A DNA stretch of 51,966 nucleotides from Thiococcus pfennigii (GTDB taxonomy: Bacteria; Pseudomonadota; Gammaproteobacteria; Chromatiales; Chromatiaceae), in NCBI RefSeq assembly GCF_016583835.1, contig NZ_NRRW01000027.1, positions 1-51,966 on the forward strand, given 5' to 3'. This document shows, piece by piece, positions 24,513 to 34,007 of the stretch. The notes under the pieces are model-generated. The model ran no database searches, was not told where the DNA came from, and worked only from the letters and a program-made list of their open reading frames with translations. Each line of letters opens with the position of its first letter. Position 1 is the stretch's first letter. Made by a program: the position numbers and the translations under genes.

Positions 24513-25700
24513 TCAGCGCTCCGTGAGCGCGATGCGCGCGTTGTACCAGTTCATCGCGAACGAGATCGCGAGGCTGATGGTCAGGTAGACGGCCATCGTC
24601 ATCGCGATCACCTCGACGGCCTGGCCGGTCTGGTTGAGCGTCGTGCCGGCGAAGACGTTGACCAGGTCCGGGTAGCCGATCGCGGTCGCGAGCGAGGAGT
24701 TCTTCAGCAGATTGAGGTACTGGCTGGTCAGCGGCGGGATGATGACCCGCAGCGCCTGCGGGATCACGACGAGCCGCAGGATCTGGCCGTGGCGCAGGCC
24801 GAGCGCGGCGGCCGCCTCGGTCTGGCCCTTGGCCACCGACAGGATCCCGGCGCGGACGATCTCGGCGATGAAGGCGGCCGTGTAGATCGACAACGCCAGC
24901 AGCAGCGCCATCAGCTCCGGGATCAGCGTGATGCCGCCCCTGAAGTTGAAGCCGGCGAGCGCCGGGCGCTCCCAGCCGAGCGGGGCGCCGGCGAGCAGGA
25001 AGGCGATCGTCGGCAGGCCGATGAGGAGCGCCAGGCCGATCCAGCCGGTCGGTAGGCCGCGGCCGGTCCGCGCGCGGCGCCGACGCCCCCAGACTCCGAG
25101 CAGGCCAGCGGCGACGACGGCGACCCCCAGCGCCGCGACGACCAGCTCGAAGCCGGGCTCGAAGAGCGGCCGCGGCAGGTAGAGTCCTCGCAGGTTGAGG
25201 AACACCGCCTCGCCGAGCGACAGGCTCTCGCGCGGACGCGGCAGCGCGCGCAGCACCGCGAAGTACCAGAAAAAGACCTGGAGCAGCAGGGGGATGTTGC
25301 GGAAGATCTCGATATAGGCGTCGGCGAGCCGCGCGATCAGCCAGTTGCCGGACAGCCGGCCGACGCCGATCAGGAAACCGAGCAGGGTCGCGAGCAGGAT
25401 GCCCAGCGCCGAGACGAGCAGCGTGTTGAGCAGCCCGACGAGGAAGGTCCGCCCGAAGCTCGAGGTCTCCGAGTAGTCGATCAGCGACTGGATGATACCG
25501 AAGCCGGCCGTCTCGGAGAGGAAGCCGAAGCCGGTGGCGATCCCGCGCGCCTCGAGGTTCGCGAGCGTGTTGTGCAGCACATAGCCGGCGAGCGCGAGCA
25601 CCGCGGCGAGGAACAGGGCCTGGAAGGCGACTGCCCGCAGGCGCGGGTCGCCCCAGCCGGTCCAACGCCCGGCGCCGCGGCGCGGTGGTGGGCCGTTCAT
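24513..25700 (-). CDS. aapQ: General L-amino-acid ABC transporter permease AapQ
   Basis: A 395-residue membrane protein matching AapQ: an opening helix (FQALFLAAVLALAGYVLHNT), the characteristic NLEARGIATGFGFL, FLVGLLNTLLVSALGILLAT, and the EAA loop AALGLRHGQILRLVVIPQAL near 300-325. It pairs with AapM to form the membrane channel. It begins 30 bases after aapJ. Together JQM are three quarters of the broad-range amino-acid importer known from rhizobia. Confidence 0.93.
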   Translation of the reverse strand: MNGPPPRRGAGRWTGWGDPRLRAVAFQALFLAAVLALAGYVLHNTLANLEARGIATGFGFLSETAGFGIIQSLIDYSETSSFGRTFLVGLLNTLLVSALGILLATLLGFLIGVGRLSGNWLIARLADAYIEIFRNIPLLLQVFFWYFAVLRALPRPRESLSLGEAVFLNLRGLYLPRPLFEPGFELVVAALGVAVVAAGLLGVWGRRRRARTGRGLPTGWIGLALLIGLPTIAFLLAGAPLGWERPALAGFNFRGGITLIPELMALLLALSIYTAAFIAEIVRAGILSVAKGQTEAAAALGLRHGQILRLVVIPQALRVIIPPLTSQYLNLLKNSSLATAIGYPDLVNVFAGTTLNQTGQAVEVIAMTMAVYLTISLAISFAMNWYNARIALTER

Positions 25701-25730
25701 CGGACCGTGGGGCCGGTCGCGGGCGATCGG

Positions 25731-26756
25731 TCAGCGGATCGGCGGGGCGTAGTGCAGCCCCCCGTCCGTCCAGAGCCGGTTGAGGCCGCGCTCGATCTTC
25801 AGCGGCGAGGCCTCCCCGACGTTGCGCGCGAAGATCTCGCCGTAGTTGCCGACCTCCTCGATCGCGCGGTAGGCCCAGCCCTCGTCGAGGCCGAGGCCGC
25901 TGCCCTTGATGCCCTCCAGCCCGAGCAGGCGGCGGATCGCCGGGTTGCGGCTCTCCCGCATCGCATCGACGTTGCCCGAGGTGACGCCGAGTTCCTCGGC
26001 CTCGATCAACGCGAACAGGGTCCAGCGCACGATGTTGAGCCAGCGGTCGTCGCCCTGGCGGACCACGGGCCCGAGTGGCTCCTTGGAGATGATCTCGGGC
26101 AGGACCACCGCCTTGTCGGGCGCGGCGAGCTTCAGGCGCTGGGCGTAGAGCTGGGACTGGTCGCTGGTCAACACGTCGCAGCGCTCGGACTCGAAGCCGC
26201 GTGCGGTCTGATCGGCCGTGTCGAAGACGACCGGCTCGTAGGTCATGCCGTGGGTGCGGAAGTAGTCGGCCAGATTGAGCTCGGTCGTGGTGCCGGCCAG
26301 GATGCAGACGGCCGCGCCATCGAGCTCGCGGGCGCTCTTGACGCCGAGGTCCTTGGAGACGAGGAAGCCCTGGCCGTCGTAGTAGTTGATGCCGGCGAAG
26401 TGGACCCCGAGCGAGGTGTCGCGGGTCATGGTCCAGGTCGTGTTGCGCGCGAGCAGATCGACCTCGCCGGACTGGACCGCGGTGAGGCGCTCCTTGGCCG
26501 TCAGCGGTGTGAAGCGCACCTTGTCCGCACCGCCCAAGACGGCCGCGGCGACGGCCCGGCACAGATCGACGTCGAGGCCGGTCCAAGAGCCTTTCTCGTC
26601 GGCGTTGGAGAAGCCGGGCAGGCCGGTGTTGACGCCGCACTGGAGGAAGCCCCGCTCCTTGACGGTCGCGAGGGTCCCGTCGGCGAGGGCCGTCTGAGCC
26701 AGCGCGGCGATCAGGATCGCCGCGGCCCAGGGCATGAACCTTGGTTTCATCATCAT
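25731..26756 (-). CDS. aapJ: General L-amino-acid ABC transporter substrate-binding protein AapJ
   Basis: A periplasmic binding protein of 341 residues. The signal peptide (MMMKPRFMPWAAAILIAALA) ends near ALA; the mature part starts TLATVKERGFLQCGVNTGLP, typical of AapJ, and contains GLDVDLCRAVAAAVLG and the late GWAYRAIEEVGNYGEIF. The start is placed at 26756, where GGAGG lies five bases upstream of three consecutive ATGs; an earlier in-frame ATG overlaps that site. It heads the aapJQM operon. The substrate is inferred from the family to be a range of L-amino acids. Confidence 0.93.
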   Translation of the reverse strand: MMMKPRFMPWAAAILIAALAQTALADGTLATVKERGFLQCGVNTGLPGFSNADEKGSWTGLDVDLCRAVAAAVLGGADKVRFTPLTAKERLTAVQSGEVDLLARNTTWTMTRDTSLGVHFAGINYYDGQGFLVSKDLGVKSARELDGAAVCILAGTTTELNLADYFRTHGMTYEPVVFDTADQTARGFESERCDVLTSDQSQLYAQRLKLAAPDKAVVLPEIISKEPLGPVVRQGDDRWLNIVRWTLFALIEAEELGVTSGNVDAMRESRNPAIRRLLGLEGIKGSGLGLDEGWAYRAIEEVGNYGEIFARNVGEASPLKIERGLNRLWTDGGLHYAPPIR

Positions 26757-26930
26757 CTCTGCCTCCATTGTCGAATCCGGTCGGTCGGGTGCGGCCCGGC
26801 GCGGTGCCGTGCGAGGCGACGACCCCGTCTATTGAACCAGCCTAGGCCGAAGATTGCAGCAGTCCTGGACATCCGGGGCCGGATTCGACCGCCGGCGTGT
26901 CCAATGCGACCGCCTTCTCGTCTTCGGGTC

Positions 26931-26936
26931 TATAAT
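26931..26936 (+). promoter_or_regulatory. Consensus -10 (TATAAT) upstream of the GGDEF gene
   Basis: A perfect TATAAT at 26931-26936, 27 bases before the start of the NMT1-PAS-GGDEF gene. The -35 region is poor (GCGACC about 19 bases upstream), which may mean activator dependence. Confidence 0.4.
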
Positions 26937-26962
26937 GCCCGCTGGTACAGGCGACGGGGTCG

Positions 26963-29032
26963 ATGGTAGTGGGCACGATGGATTGCGCGCGCGAGACGCC
27001 CTGGTCGATGGGGCTCGCGGTCGGCCGCCCGCGGCGGCCGGCGAGGGATGCGGCGGGCGAGGGCAGGGGCTTGCGGGCGCGGGCGGCGGGTCGCCCGAGC
27101 CGATGGCGCGGTCGCTTGATGCTGTGCTCGCTGCTGGCCTGTGCCGTCGTGCCGGCCTGGGCCGGCGAGCCGGTGCGCTTGCAGCTCAAGTGGCAGCATC
27201 AATTCCAGTTCGCCGGCTACTACGCCGCCCTCGAGAAGGGGTTCTATCGCGATGTCGGCCTCGATGTCACGCTGATCGAGGCGAGGCCCGGTGAGGAGCC
27301 GGTCGAGGCCGTGCTCTCGGGCGAGGCGGATTACGGCGTCGGCACCGCCGATCTGCTCCTCTGGCGGCACCGCGGGGCGCCGGTCGTCGTGCTGGCCGTC
27401 ATCTTCCAGCACTCGCCGCTCGCGATCGCCGCCCGCCGCGATGCGGGCATCGCCAATCTCCAGGATCTGGTCGGCAAGCGGCTCATGCTCGAGCCGGCAG
27501 CGGCCGAGCTCTTGGCCCTGCTCCAGCGCGAGGGGGTCGGTGGTGCCCAGCTGAGTCTCGTGCCGCACAGCTTCGATGTCGCCGACCTCCTCGCCGGGCG
27601 GGTCGCGGCGATGTCGGTCTACACGACCGATGAGACCTATCCGCTGAGCCGCGCGGGCCTCGACTACTTGCTGTTCGAGCCGCGGGCCGCCGGCATCGAC
27701 TTCTACGGCGACAACCTGTTCACGACCGAGGCCGAGCTCGCCGCCCACCCCGAACGCGTGGCGGCCTTCCGCGCCGCGACCCTGCGCGGCTGGGCCTATG
27801 CGATGGCCCATGTCGAGGAGGTCGTCGACCTGATCCTCACCCGTTGGGACAGCCCGCACGAGCGCGCCCACCTCCTCCACGAGGCGGCCGAGATGCGTCG
27901 CCTGATCCAGCCCGAGGCGATCGCGCCGGGCGCGATGCGCGTCGATCGCTGGCACCGGATCGCCCAGACCTACGCGAGCGTCGGGATGCTCCCCGAGGGC
28001 CTGTCGCTGGAGGGCTTCCTCTACGAGCCACGCCGTCGCCCGGATCTCGCCTGGCTCTCCTGGCTCGCCGCGGCCGGGTTGGCGCTCGCGCTGCTGGCGG
28101 GGATCGCCGGCCTCTACATTCGGCACCTGCGGCGGCGCGCCGAGACGCTGGCCGACTGGTATCGTGCCGTCTACGAGGCGGCCCCGCTGGCCTTCGTCGT
28201 CTTCGACCGGGATTGCCAGGTCGTCGACTGGAATCGCCGCGCGGAGTTCCTCTTCGGCTGGCGGCGCGACGAGGTCCTGGGACGGGATTTCCGTGAATTT
28301 CTGATCCCGGACTTCGAGCGGGGGCGGCTCGAAGGCGTGATCCGCGAGGTCCTGGACTCGGGTCGGCACGTCCAGAACCGCAACTGGAACCTGACCCGCA
28401 GCGGCAGCCGGGTCCTGTGCGAGTGGATGAACGCCCTGGTCCGCGACGCGAACGGGGGGACGGATCGAGTCATCGCCCTCGGCCTCGACATCACCGAGCG
28501 GGTCGAGCTCGAGCAACGCCTCGAGCGCAGCGCCCACTTCGATGCCCTGACGAACCTGCCGAACCGGACCCTGTTCCTCGATCGACTCGGCCAGGCGGTC
28601 CACCTGGCGACCCGGCACGGTCACGGGCTGGCCTTGCTGTTCATCGATCTCGACGGCTTCAAGGCCGTCAACGACACCAGCGGCCACCTCTGTGGCGACC
28701 AGGTGCTGCATGAGGTCGGCGTGCGTCTGGCTGGGGTCGGTCGGGCCTCCGACACGGTCGGGCGGCTCGGCGGCGACGAATTCGGGCTCCTGCTGCCCGA
28801 GATCGACGACCCTGACGGGGCCTACCGGGTCGCTCGCAATTGTATCGCCTTGCTGGCCAAGCCCTTCGAGGTCTGTGGTCGGCGATTCCAGATCGGCGCC
28901 AGCATCGGCATCGCCCACTTTCCAGCCGACGGCGACACGCCCGAACAGCTCCTCGCCGCCGCGGATCGGGCCATGTACCAGGCCAAGCGGGCCGGCGGCA
29001 ACGATCACGCCCCGGCCAGCGAATTGCCGTAG
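26963..29032 (+). CDS. NMT1/THI5-like periplasmic sensor with PAS and GGDEF domains (diguanylate cyclase)
   Basis: A 689-residue signalling protein. After a basic N-terminus and signal-type helix (LMLCSLLACAVVPAWA), an NMT1/THI5-like solute-binding domain covers about 68-340 (LQLKWQHQFQFAGYYAALEK). A membrane helix lies near 365-388, a PAS domain at about 395-510 (AAPLAFVVFDRDCQVVDWNR) and a GGDEF domain at about 520-680 with GGDEF intact. An RASD five residues before GGDEF gives the product-inhibition site RxxD. There is no EAL domain. It should make cyclic di-GMP in response to a periplasmic ligand such as a pyrimidine-like compound; the ligand is unknown. A TATAAT lies just upstream. Confidence 0.92.
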   Translation: MVVGTMDCARETPWSMGLAVGRPRRPARDAAGEGRGLRARAAGRPSRWRGRLMLCSLLACAVVPAWAGEPVRLQLKWQHQFQFAGYYAALEKGFYRDVGLDVTLIEARPGEEPVEAVLSGEADYGVGTADLLLWRHRGAPVVVLAVIFQHSPLAIAARRDAGIANLQDLVGKRLMLEPAAAELLALLQREGVGGAQLSLVPHSFDVADLLAGRVAAMSVYTTDETYPLSRAGLDYLLFEPRAAGIDFYGDNLFTTEAELAAHPERVAAFRAATLRGWAYAMAHVEEVVDLILTRWDSPHERAHLLHEAAEMRRLIQPEAIAPGAMRVDRWHRIAQTYASVGMLPEGLSLEGFLYEPRRRPDLAWLSWLAAAGLALALLAGIAGLYIRHLRRRAETLADWYRAVYEAAPLAFVVFDRDCQVVDWNRRAEFLFGWRRDEVLGRDFREFLIPDFERGRLEGVIREVLDSGRHVQNRNWNLTRSGSRVLCEWMNALVRDANGGTDRVIALGLDITERVELEQRLERSAHFDALTNLPNRTLFLDRLGQAVHLATRHGHGLALLFIDLDGFKAVNDTSGHLCGDQVLHEVGVRLAGVGRASDTVGRLGGDEFGLLLPEIDDPDGAYRVARNCIALLAKPFEVCGRRFQIGASIGIAHFPADGDTPEQLLAAADRAMYQAKRAGGNDHAPASELP

Positions 29033-29091
29033 CGTACGACCCCACCCTCGTCATCCCGCCGCCGTCGACGCCGCACCGCAAAGCATCTCCA

Positions 29092-30798
29092 TTACGCCAG
29101 CGCCAACAGCACCCCCAGCAGGCCGAGGCAGCCGAGCCACAGGGCGCCGATCAGCGGCCAGGCGTCGGCGAGGCGATCAGGATCCGCGGGCCAGCCGGTG
29201 CGGCGGGCGGCGAGGGCGGCGAGCCTTTCGCGGCCGTACCGGTCCGCGCGTTCCCACAGCCGGGACCAGCCCGAGACCAGCCGGCCGCCGAGCGGTTCGA
29301 GCACCCGGGCGAGGTGGAGGAGGTCGCCGGGCGGGATCAGGCCGACGAGCCGGCCCGTCCACTCGGGCCTCCGCCGGGCGACCAAGGCCACCGCGGCCGC
29401 CAGCGCGGCGCCGAGCACCAGCGGCCAGGGCGTGCCCGCCGGGGCGGTGCGCCCGCCCAAGACGAACGGGAAGGCGATGACGGTGACGATCAGGGCGACC
29501 CAGGCCCAGGCGCAGGCGGTGCAGGGTCTGGTCGGCGCGTCCGCCCGACTGGGATCCTCCTGGGCCTGCCAAACGACCCAGGCGAGGCGGGCCATCAGCA
29601 GCGCGGTGCCGAGCGTCGCGAGGGCCAGCGCCGGCTTCAGCCAGGGCCAGCCGCTGGCGACGACGAGGGGGGCGAGGGCCTGCTTGGCCAGGGCACCGCT
29701 CGAGAAGGGGGCGTCGGCGATGGCCAGCGCGAGCAGCGCCAGGCCGAGCCAGATCCAGGGCCGCCGCGCGGAGGCCGGGGGCAAGTGGTGGCCCAGCCCG
29801 ATCCCGAGGAAGAGGCCGCCCTTGACGAGCGCATGATGGGCGGCGAAGAGGGTCAGGGCCAGGGTGCCGGCCGGGGCGAGGGCCGGTTCGCGCAGGATCA
29901 GGCCCAGGCCGAGGACCAGGATCCCCATCTTCGCGAGGCTCGAATAGCCGAGGATCGCGCCGGGCAGGCGCTGGGTCAGGCCGACCAGCGAGGCCCCCGC
30001 GACGGCGGCCAGCCCTAGCGCCGCGAGGGTGTCGCCCCAGACCGGCAGCGGCTCGCCGCCGAGCGGCAGGAAGCGCAGCCAGCCGAGCAGGCCGGCCTTG
30101 ATCATGGCGCTCGCGAGGATCGCCGCCGCGGCGCTCGGCGCCTGGCCGTAGGTGACCGGCAGCCACATGTGCAGGCCGAACAGCCCGGCCTTGATCCCGA
30201 AGCCGGCCAGGAAGGCCGCGAAGGCCAGGCTGGATTCGGCGGTGCCGGCGGCCAGCGCGGCGAGCCCGAGGTCCCCGCCGCTGCGCTGGGCGACCAGCAC
30301 CAGCCCGGAGAAGATCAGCACCTCCCCGACGATGGTCCAGGCCAGATAGAGCCGCGCGGCCCGGCGGCGGGCCTCGCCGCCGCCGTCGACGACGAGGCCG
30401 TAGGCGGCCAGACCCATCAGCGCGAAGCCGACGTAGAAGCTCGGGCCGTCGGCGGCCAGGATCAGCATCAGGTTGCCGCTCATCGCGAGCAGGAAGAGGG
30501 TCCGCAGGCGTCCACCCTGGTCGCCCCGGCGCGCCCGGTCGCCGATGAAGAGGCCCGTGATCAGCCAGAGCGGGCCGCTGAAGGCGAGGAAGCCCCGGCC
30601 GAGCGCGTCGAGGCCGACGGCCGCGCCGAGCAGCATCGCGGGGATCTCCAGGGTCGGGACCTCGCCCGGCAAGAGCAGCAGGCCGATCAGGGCTGGCAGC
30701 GCGCCGGCCGCTGGGGCCCAGTGCAGGCCGGGGCGATGGGCGACGGTGGCCAGCGCGAGCGGCCAGAGCCAGATCGCGAGCAGCAGCGCCTGGCTCAT
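29092..30798 (-). CDS. Third antiporter-like membrane subunit of the Mrp-type cluster
   Basis: A 568-residue protein with about 14 hydrophobic helices of the proton-conducting transporter family (NuoL/M/N, MrpA/D). The core FGIKAGLFGLHMWLPVTYGQ contains the conserved lysine of the half-channel, and SAMIKAGLL supplies a second. The transmembrane-5 glutamate found in relatives (xYELxGL) is missing: the segment reads VGFALMGLAAYGL. A long hydrophilic tail follows the last conserved helices. The start at 30798 overlaps the upstream stop (ATGA). It is extra compared with standard Mrp sets. Confidence 0.85.
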   Translation of the reverse strand: MSQALLLAIWLWPLALATVAHRPGLHWAPAAGALPALIGLLLLPGEVPTLEIPAMLLGAAVGLDALGRGFLAFSGPLWLITGLFIGDRARRGDQGGRLRTLFLLAMSGNLMLILAADGPSFYVGFALMGLAAYGLVVDGGGEARRRAARLYLAWTIVGEVLIFSGLVLVAQRSGGDLGLAALAAGTAESSLAFAAFLAGFGIKAGLFGLHMWLPVTYGQAPSAAAAILASAMIKAGLLGWLRFLPLGGEPLPVWGDTLAALGLAAVAGASLVGLTQRLPGAILGYSSLAKMGILVLGLGLILREPALAPAGTLALTLFAAHHALVKGGLFLGIGLGHHLPPASARRPWIWLGLALLALAIADAPFSSGALAKQALAPLVVASGWPWLKPALALATLGTALLMARLAWVVWQAQEDPSRADAPTRPCTACAWAWVALIVTVIAFPFVLGGRTAPAGTPWPLVLGAALAAAVALVARRRPEWTGRLVGLIPPGDLLHLARVLEPLGGRLVSGWSRLWERADRYGRERLAALAARRTGWPADPDRLADAWPLIGALWLGCLGLLGVLLALA

Positions 30799-32294
30799 AG
30801 CCCGTACTCCCGGGCTGCGATGAGCCGACACCACTCCAGGACGCCGAACGGGGCCGCCGCGAAGAGCCCGAGGGCCAGCGCTAGGGCGGCCGTGATCAAC
30901 GGCGGTACGAGCAGGCTGGCGCGCGTCTCCAGGGCCCCGCGCGGGATCGACTCCTTCGGCCAGGCCGCTGGCGGGTCGCGGAACCAGGCCCGATAGAGGA
31001 GGGGCAGGAAATAGGCGGCGTTGAGCAGGCTGCTGACGGCCAGGATCAGGATCGCCCAATCCATCTCGGCTTTGAGCGCGCCGATGCCCAGGTACCACTT
31101 GCTGATGAAGCCGGCCACCGGCGGGATCCCGATCATGCCCAACGCCCCGATCGTGAAGGCCAGCGTGGTCCAGGGCATGCGGCGGCCGACGCCGTCGAGG
31201 TCGGCGACCTTGTGGATGCCGAGCGTCTCGGCATAGTTGCCGGCGCCGAAGAAGAGGGTGATCTTCATCAGGCCTTGGTGGACGAGGTGGACCAGGCCGC
31301 CGATGGTGCCGAGGGGGCCGAACAGGGCAGTGCCGAGGGCGATGTAGGAGACCTGGCTGACGGTCGAATAGGCGAGCCGTTTCTTGATCCCGTCCTGCAA
31401 CAACGCGAGGACCGAACCGTAGACGATGGTGATCGAGGCCAGGACCGCGAGGATCGTCAGCAGGCCCAGCGCCTGGGCGAACTCGACCCCGTAGACGTCG
31501 TAGACGATGCGCACGATGCCAAAGGCCCCGGCCTTGACCACGGCGACCGCGTGCAGCAGGGCACTGACCGGCGCGGGCGCGACCATCGCCTGCGGCAGCC
31601 AGCCGTGCAGCGGCACCAGGGCGGCCTTGACGCCGAGACCGGCGATGAGCAGGAAGAAGATCGCCTGGAGCTGCCCGAAGCGCTCCACCGGCAGCGCCGC
31701 GAGCATCCCCCGCTCGATGAAGTCGACCGGCCCGGCCAGGACCTGGAGCCAGACGGCGCCGGCCAGCAGCAGGACCCCGCCGATCATCGTATAGGCCAGG
31801 TAGATGCGGGCGCCGCGGGTCGCCTGCGGGGTGCCACGGTGGGCGACCAGCGGGTAGGTCGTCAGGGTCAGGATCTCGTAGAAGATCACGAAGGTGATCA
31901 GATTGCCGGCCAGGGCGATGCCTACCGTCGCCGACACGCAGAGGCTGAAGAAGCCGAAGAAGCGGCTGCGGTACGGCGAGCCCTCGAGGTAGCCGATCGC
32001 GTAGATGGTCGTGACAAACCACAGCCCCGAGGAGAGCGCGACCAGCAGTACCGACAGGGCATCGGCGTGCAGGACCAGCTCGAGGCCCGGGGCGAGCGCG
32101 AGGCGCGACTCGAAGACCTGGTGATCCTGGATGCCCAAGATCAGGAGGCCGACGAGGAGCAGCTTGACCGTCGCCCCCGCCATGTTGAGCAGGGTCCGGG
32201 CGGCGACCTGCTCCTCCTTCAGGAAGAAGATCACGAGGCCTGGGATTGCCGAGCTCAGCACGATCAGCGCGGGGAGCCACGCGGTCAGGGTCAT
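30795..32294 (-). CDS. NuoL/MrpA-N-like antiporter subunit
   Basis: A 499-residue membrane protein. The family signatures are ITFVIFYEILTLTTYPLV with the transmembrane-5 glutamate, GVKAALVPLHGWLPQAMVAP with the conserved lysine, and LLHAVAVVKAGAFGIVR with a second lysine. Helix text LVHQGLMKITLFFGAG is typical of NuoL/M-like ion-translocating subunits. In standard Mrp the corresponding protein is the N-terminal part of MrpA; here it is a separate gene and the MrpA C-terminal parts are encoded elsewhere in the cluster. It overlaps both neighbours by four bases. Confidence 0.88.
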   Translation of the reverse strand: MTLTAWLPALIVLSSAIPGLVIFFLKEEQVAARTLLNMAGATVKLLLVGLLILGIQDHQVFESRLALAPGLELVLHADALSVLLVALSSGLWFVTTIYAIGYLEGSPYRSRFFGFFSLCVSATVGIALAGNLITFVIFYEILTLTTYPLVAHRGTPQATRGARIYLAYTMIGGVLLLAGAVWLQVLAGPVDFIERGMLAALPVERFGQLQAIFFLLIAGLGVKAALVPLHGWLPQAMVAPAPVSALLHAVAVVKAGAFGIVRIVYDVYGVEFAQALGLLTILAVLASITIVYGSVLALLQDGIKKRLAYSTVSQVSYIALGTALFGPLGTIGGLVHLVHQGLMKITLFFGAGNYAETLGIHKVADLDGVGRRMPWTTLAFTIGALGMIGIPPVAGFISKWYLGIGALKAEMDWAILILAVSSLLNAAYFLPLLYRAWFRDPPAAWPKESIPRGALETRASLLVPPLITAALALALGLFAAAPFGVLEWCRLIAAREYGL

Positions 32295-33733
32295 CGCGGC
32301 CCCCCGACCTGGAGCAGGGTCCAGAGCGCATCGCCGGCCAGGCCCAGGCCCAGGGTGGCCGTCAGCGCTAGCGCCAACGCCGGGACCTCGGTGTGCACCG
32401 CGGTGATGCAGCGATAGGGGGTCGGTTCGAAGCCGAAGGCCCGACCGAGCAGGCGGAAGCTGTAGGCGGCCGCCAGCAGGGTCCCGGCGAGGACGACGAG
32501 GACCCCCCACCATTGGCCGGCGGCGATCGCACCGCTCAGCAGCAGCCACTTGGCCGTGAAGGCTCCGCTCGGCGGCAGGCCGATCAGCGTGACGCTGGCC
32601 AGTGCGATGACGAAGGTCGTCGCCGGCAACCGTTGCGCGGTGCCGCTCAGCTCGGCGATCCGGTCGTGGCCGGCGCACTGCTGGATATGGCCGGCGGCGA
32701 GAAACAGCGCCGCCTTCGCGAAGCCGTGCGAGAGGGCGAAGAGGACCAGCGCGGCGAGCAGGTCCTCGCGCGCCGCGCCCGGCTCGGCCGCGGCGAGCAG
32801 CGGGAAGAACAGGAACAGATAGCCCATCTGGGCGACGGTCGAGTAGGCGGCCATCCGTTTCAGGCGTTCGGCCCGCAAGGCCTGCCACGAGCCCCAGAGT
32901 ACGGCGCCGGCACCGAGGAACCCGAGGAAGTGGGCGGCGGCCAGGGTGGCGGCCGTGTCGTACAGCCCGAACCAGAGGCGCAGCACCAGGTAGAAGGCCG
33001 CCTTGACCACGAGCGCCGAGAGCGCGGCACTGACCGGGGCCGGGGCGTTGCCGTGGGCCGGTGGCAGCCAGAAGTGCATCGGCCAGAGCGCGGCCTTGAT
33101 CGAGAGGCCGCCGGTCATCAGTACCAGGGCGGTCCAGGCGACGGGACCCTCGGCGATGGCGTTGGCGAGCTGACCCAGGTCGAGCGTCCCGTGCGCGGCG
33201 TACAGCAGGGCCACGCCGAGCAGATAGGTGATGGCCCCGAGCAGGCTCGCGAGCAGATAGCGCAGGCTCGCGGTGAGCGCCTCGCGGGTGCCGGTCAGGG
33301 CCGCCAGCGCGACGGCCGCGAGCCCGACCAGCTCCAGGGCGACATAGATGTTGAACAGGTCCGCGGCCAGGAAGAGGCCGTTGAGCGCCGCCCAGAGCAG
33401 GAGCCACAAGGGCCAGAAATGCCGCCGAATCGGGCCGTCGCCGAAATAGTCGGAGGCGTAGAGGCTGACCGCGAGCGCCACCAGGTTCGTCATCGCGAGT
33501 AGCGCGGCCGCGAGGCCGTCGGCCTGCAGGGCGATCCCGAGCGGGGCGCCCCAGCCGCCCAGGTCGGTGCGGCGCAGACCGAACTGGGCGACCTCGATGA
33601 CCAGCGCCGCGACCCCCGCCGTCGTCACCAGGGCGGTGATGAGGCCGATCGCCCGGGCCGCGCGCGGTCGCGCGACCGCGGCCAGGGCCCCGAGCAGCGG
33701 CAGGGTGATGGCCAGCGCGAGCGTGTCAATCAC
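32291..33733 (-). CDS. mnhD: Mrp antiporter subunit MrpD
   Basis: The 480-residue protein best resembles MrpD: LFNIYVALELVGLAAVAL carries the key glutamate, and IKAALWPMHFWLPPAHGNAP followed by ALVVKAAFYLVLRL carries the two lysines of the proton path. About 14 helices are expected. MrpD and MrpA are the two antiporter-like subunits that move Na+ and H+. The start overlaps the mnhC stop region by eight bases, consistent with one message. Confidence 0.9.
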   Translation of the reverse strand: MIDTLALAITLPLLGALAAVARPRAARAIGLITALVTTAGVAALVIEVAQFGLRRTDLGGWGAPLGIALQADGLAAALLAMTNLVALAVSLYASDYFGDGPIRRHFWPLWLLLWAALNGLFLAADLFNIYVALELVGLAAVALAALTGTREALTASLRYLLASLLGAITYLLGVALLYAAHGTLDLGQLANAIAEGPVAWTALVLMTGGLSIKAALWPMHFWLPPAHGNAPAPVSAALSALVVKAAFYLVLRLWFGLYDTAATLAAAHFLGFLGAGAVLWGSWQALRAERLKRMAAYSTVAQMGYLFLFFPLLAAAEPGAAREDLLAALVLFALSHGFAKAALFLAAGHIQQCAGHDRIAELSGTAQRLPATTFVIALASVTLIGLPPSGAFTAKWLLLSGAIAAGQWWGVLVVLAGTLLAAAYSFRLLGRAFGFEPTPYRCITAVHTEVPALALALTATLGLGLAGDALWTLLQVGGPR

Positions 33734-34007
33734 GCTCGGCTTCCTCCAGGCGCCGACCGAGCGCCAGGGCCAGGGCCGTGGCGCTGACCGCCACGACGAT
33801 GCCGGTCAGGACCAGGGCGTGGGGGACGGGATCCGGGGCGCCCTCCGGGCCGCGGTAGGCGAGCGCGACGAAGACGAGAAAGACCCCGCTGCCCATCACG
33901 TTCAACGCGATCAGCTTGCGCAGCAGCGGCCGATGCATCAGGAATGACCAGAGCCCCAGGCAGAAGAGCAGGAGCCCGGCGGCGGTATAGAGCAGGGCCG
34001 TGATCAT
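33726..34007 (-). CDS. mnhC: Mrp antiporter subunit MrpC (NuoK-like)
   Basis: A 93-residue protein with three hydrophobic helices (LLYTAAGLLLFCLGLWSF; LIALNVMGSGVFLVFVAL; HALVLTGIVVAVSATALALAL), the NuoK-like fold of MrpC. The motif DPVPHALVLTGIVV is diagnostic. The start at 34007 overlaps the preceding gene by four bases. Confidence 0.9.
   Translation of the reverse strand: MITALLYTAAGLLLFCLGLWSFLMHRPLLRKLIALNVMGSGVFLVFVALAYRGPEGAPDPVPHALVLTGIVVAVSATALALALGRRLEEAERD

Noticed and set aside
30799-32331. Upstream extension of the last antiporter-like gene on the minus strand
   Set aside because: The frame is open well beyond the true ATG at 30798, but the extension is Arg/Pro-rich and lies inside the neighbouring membrane subunit, whose frame is the coding one.
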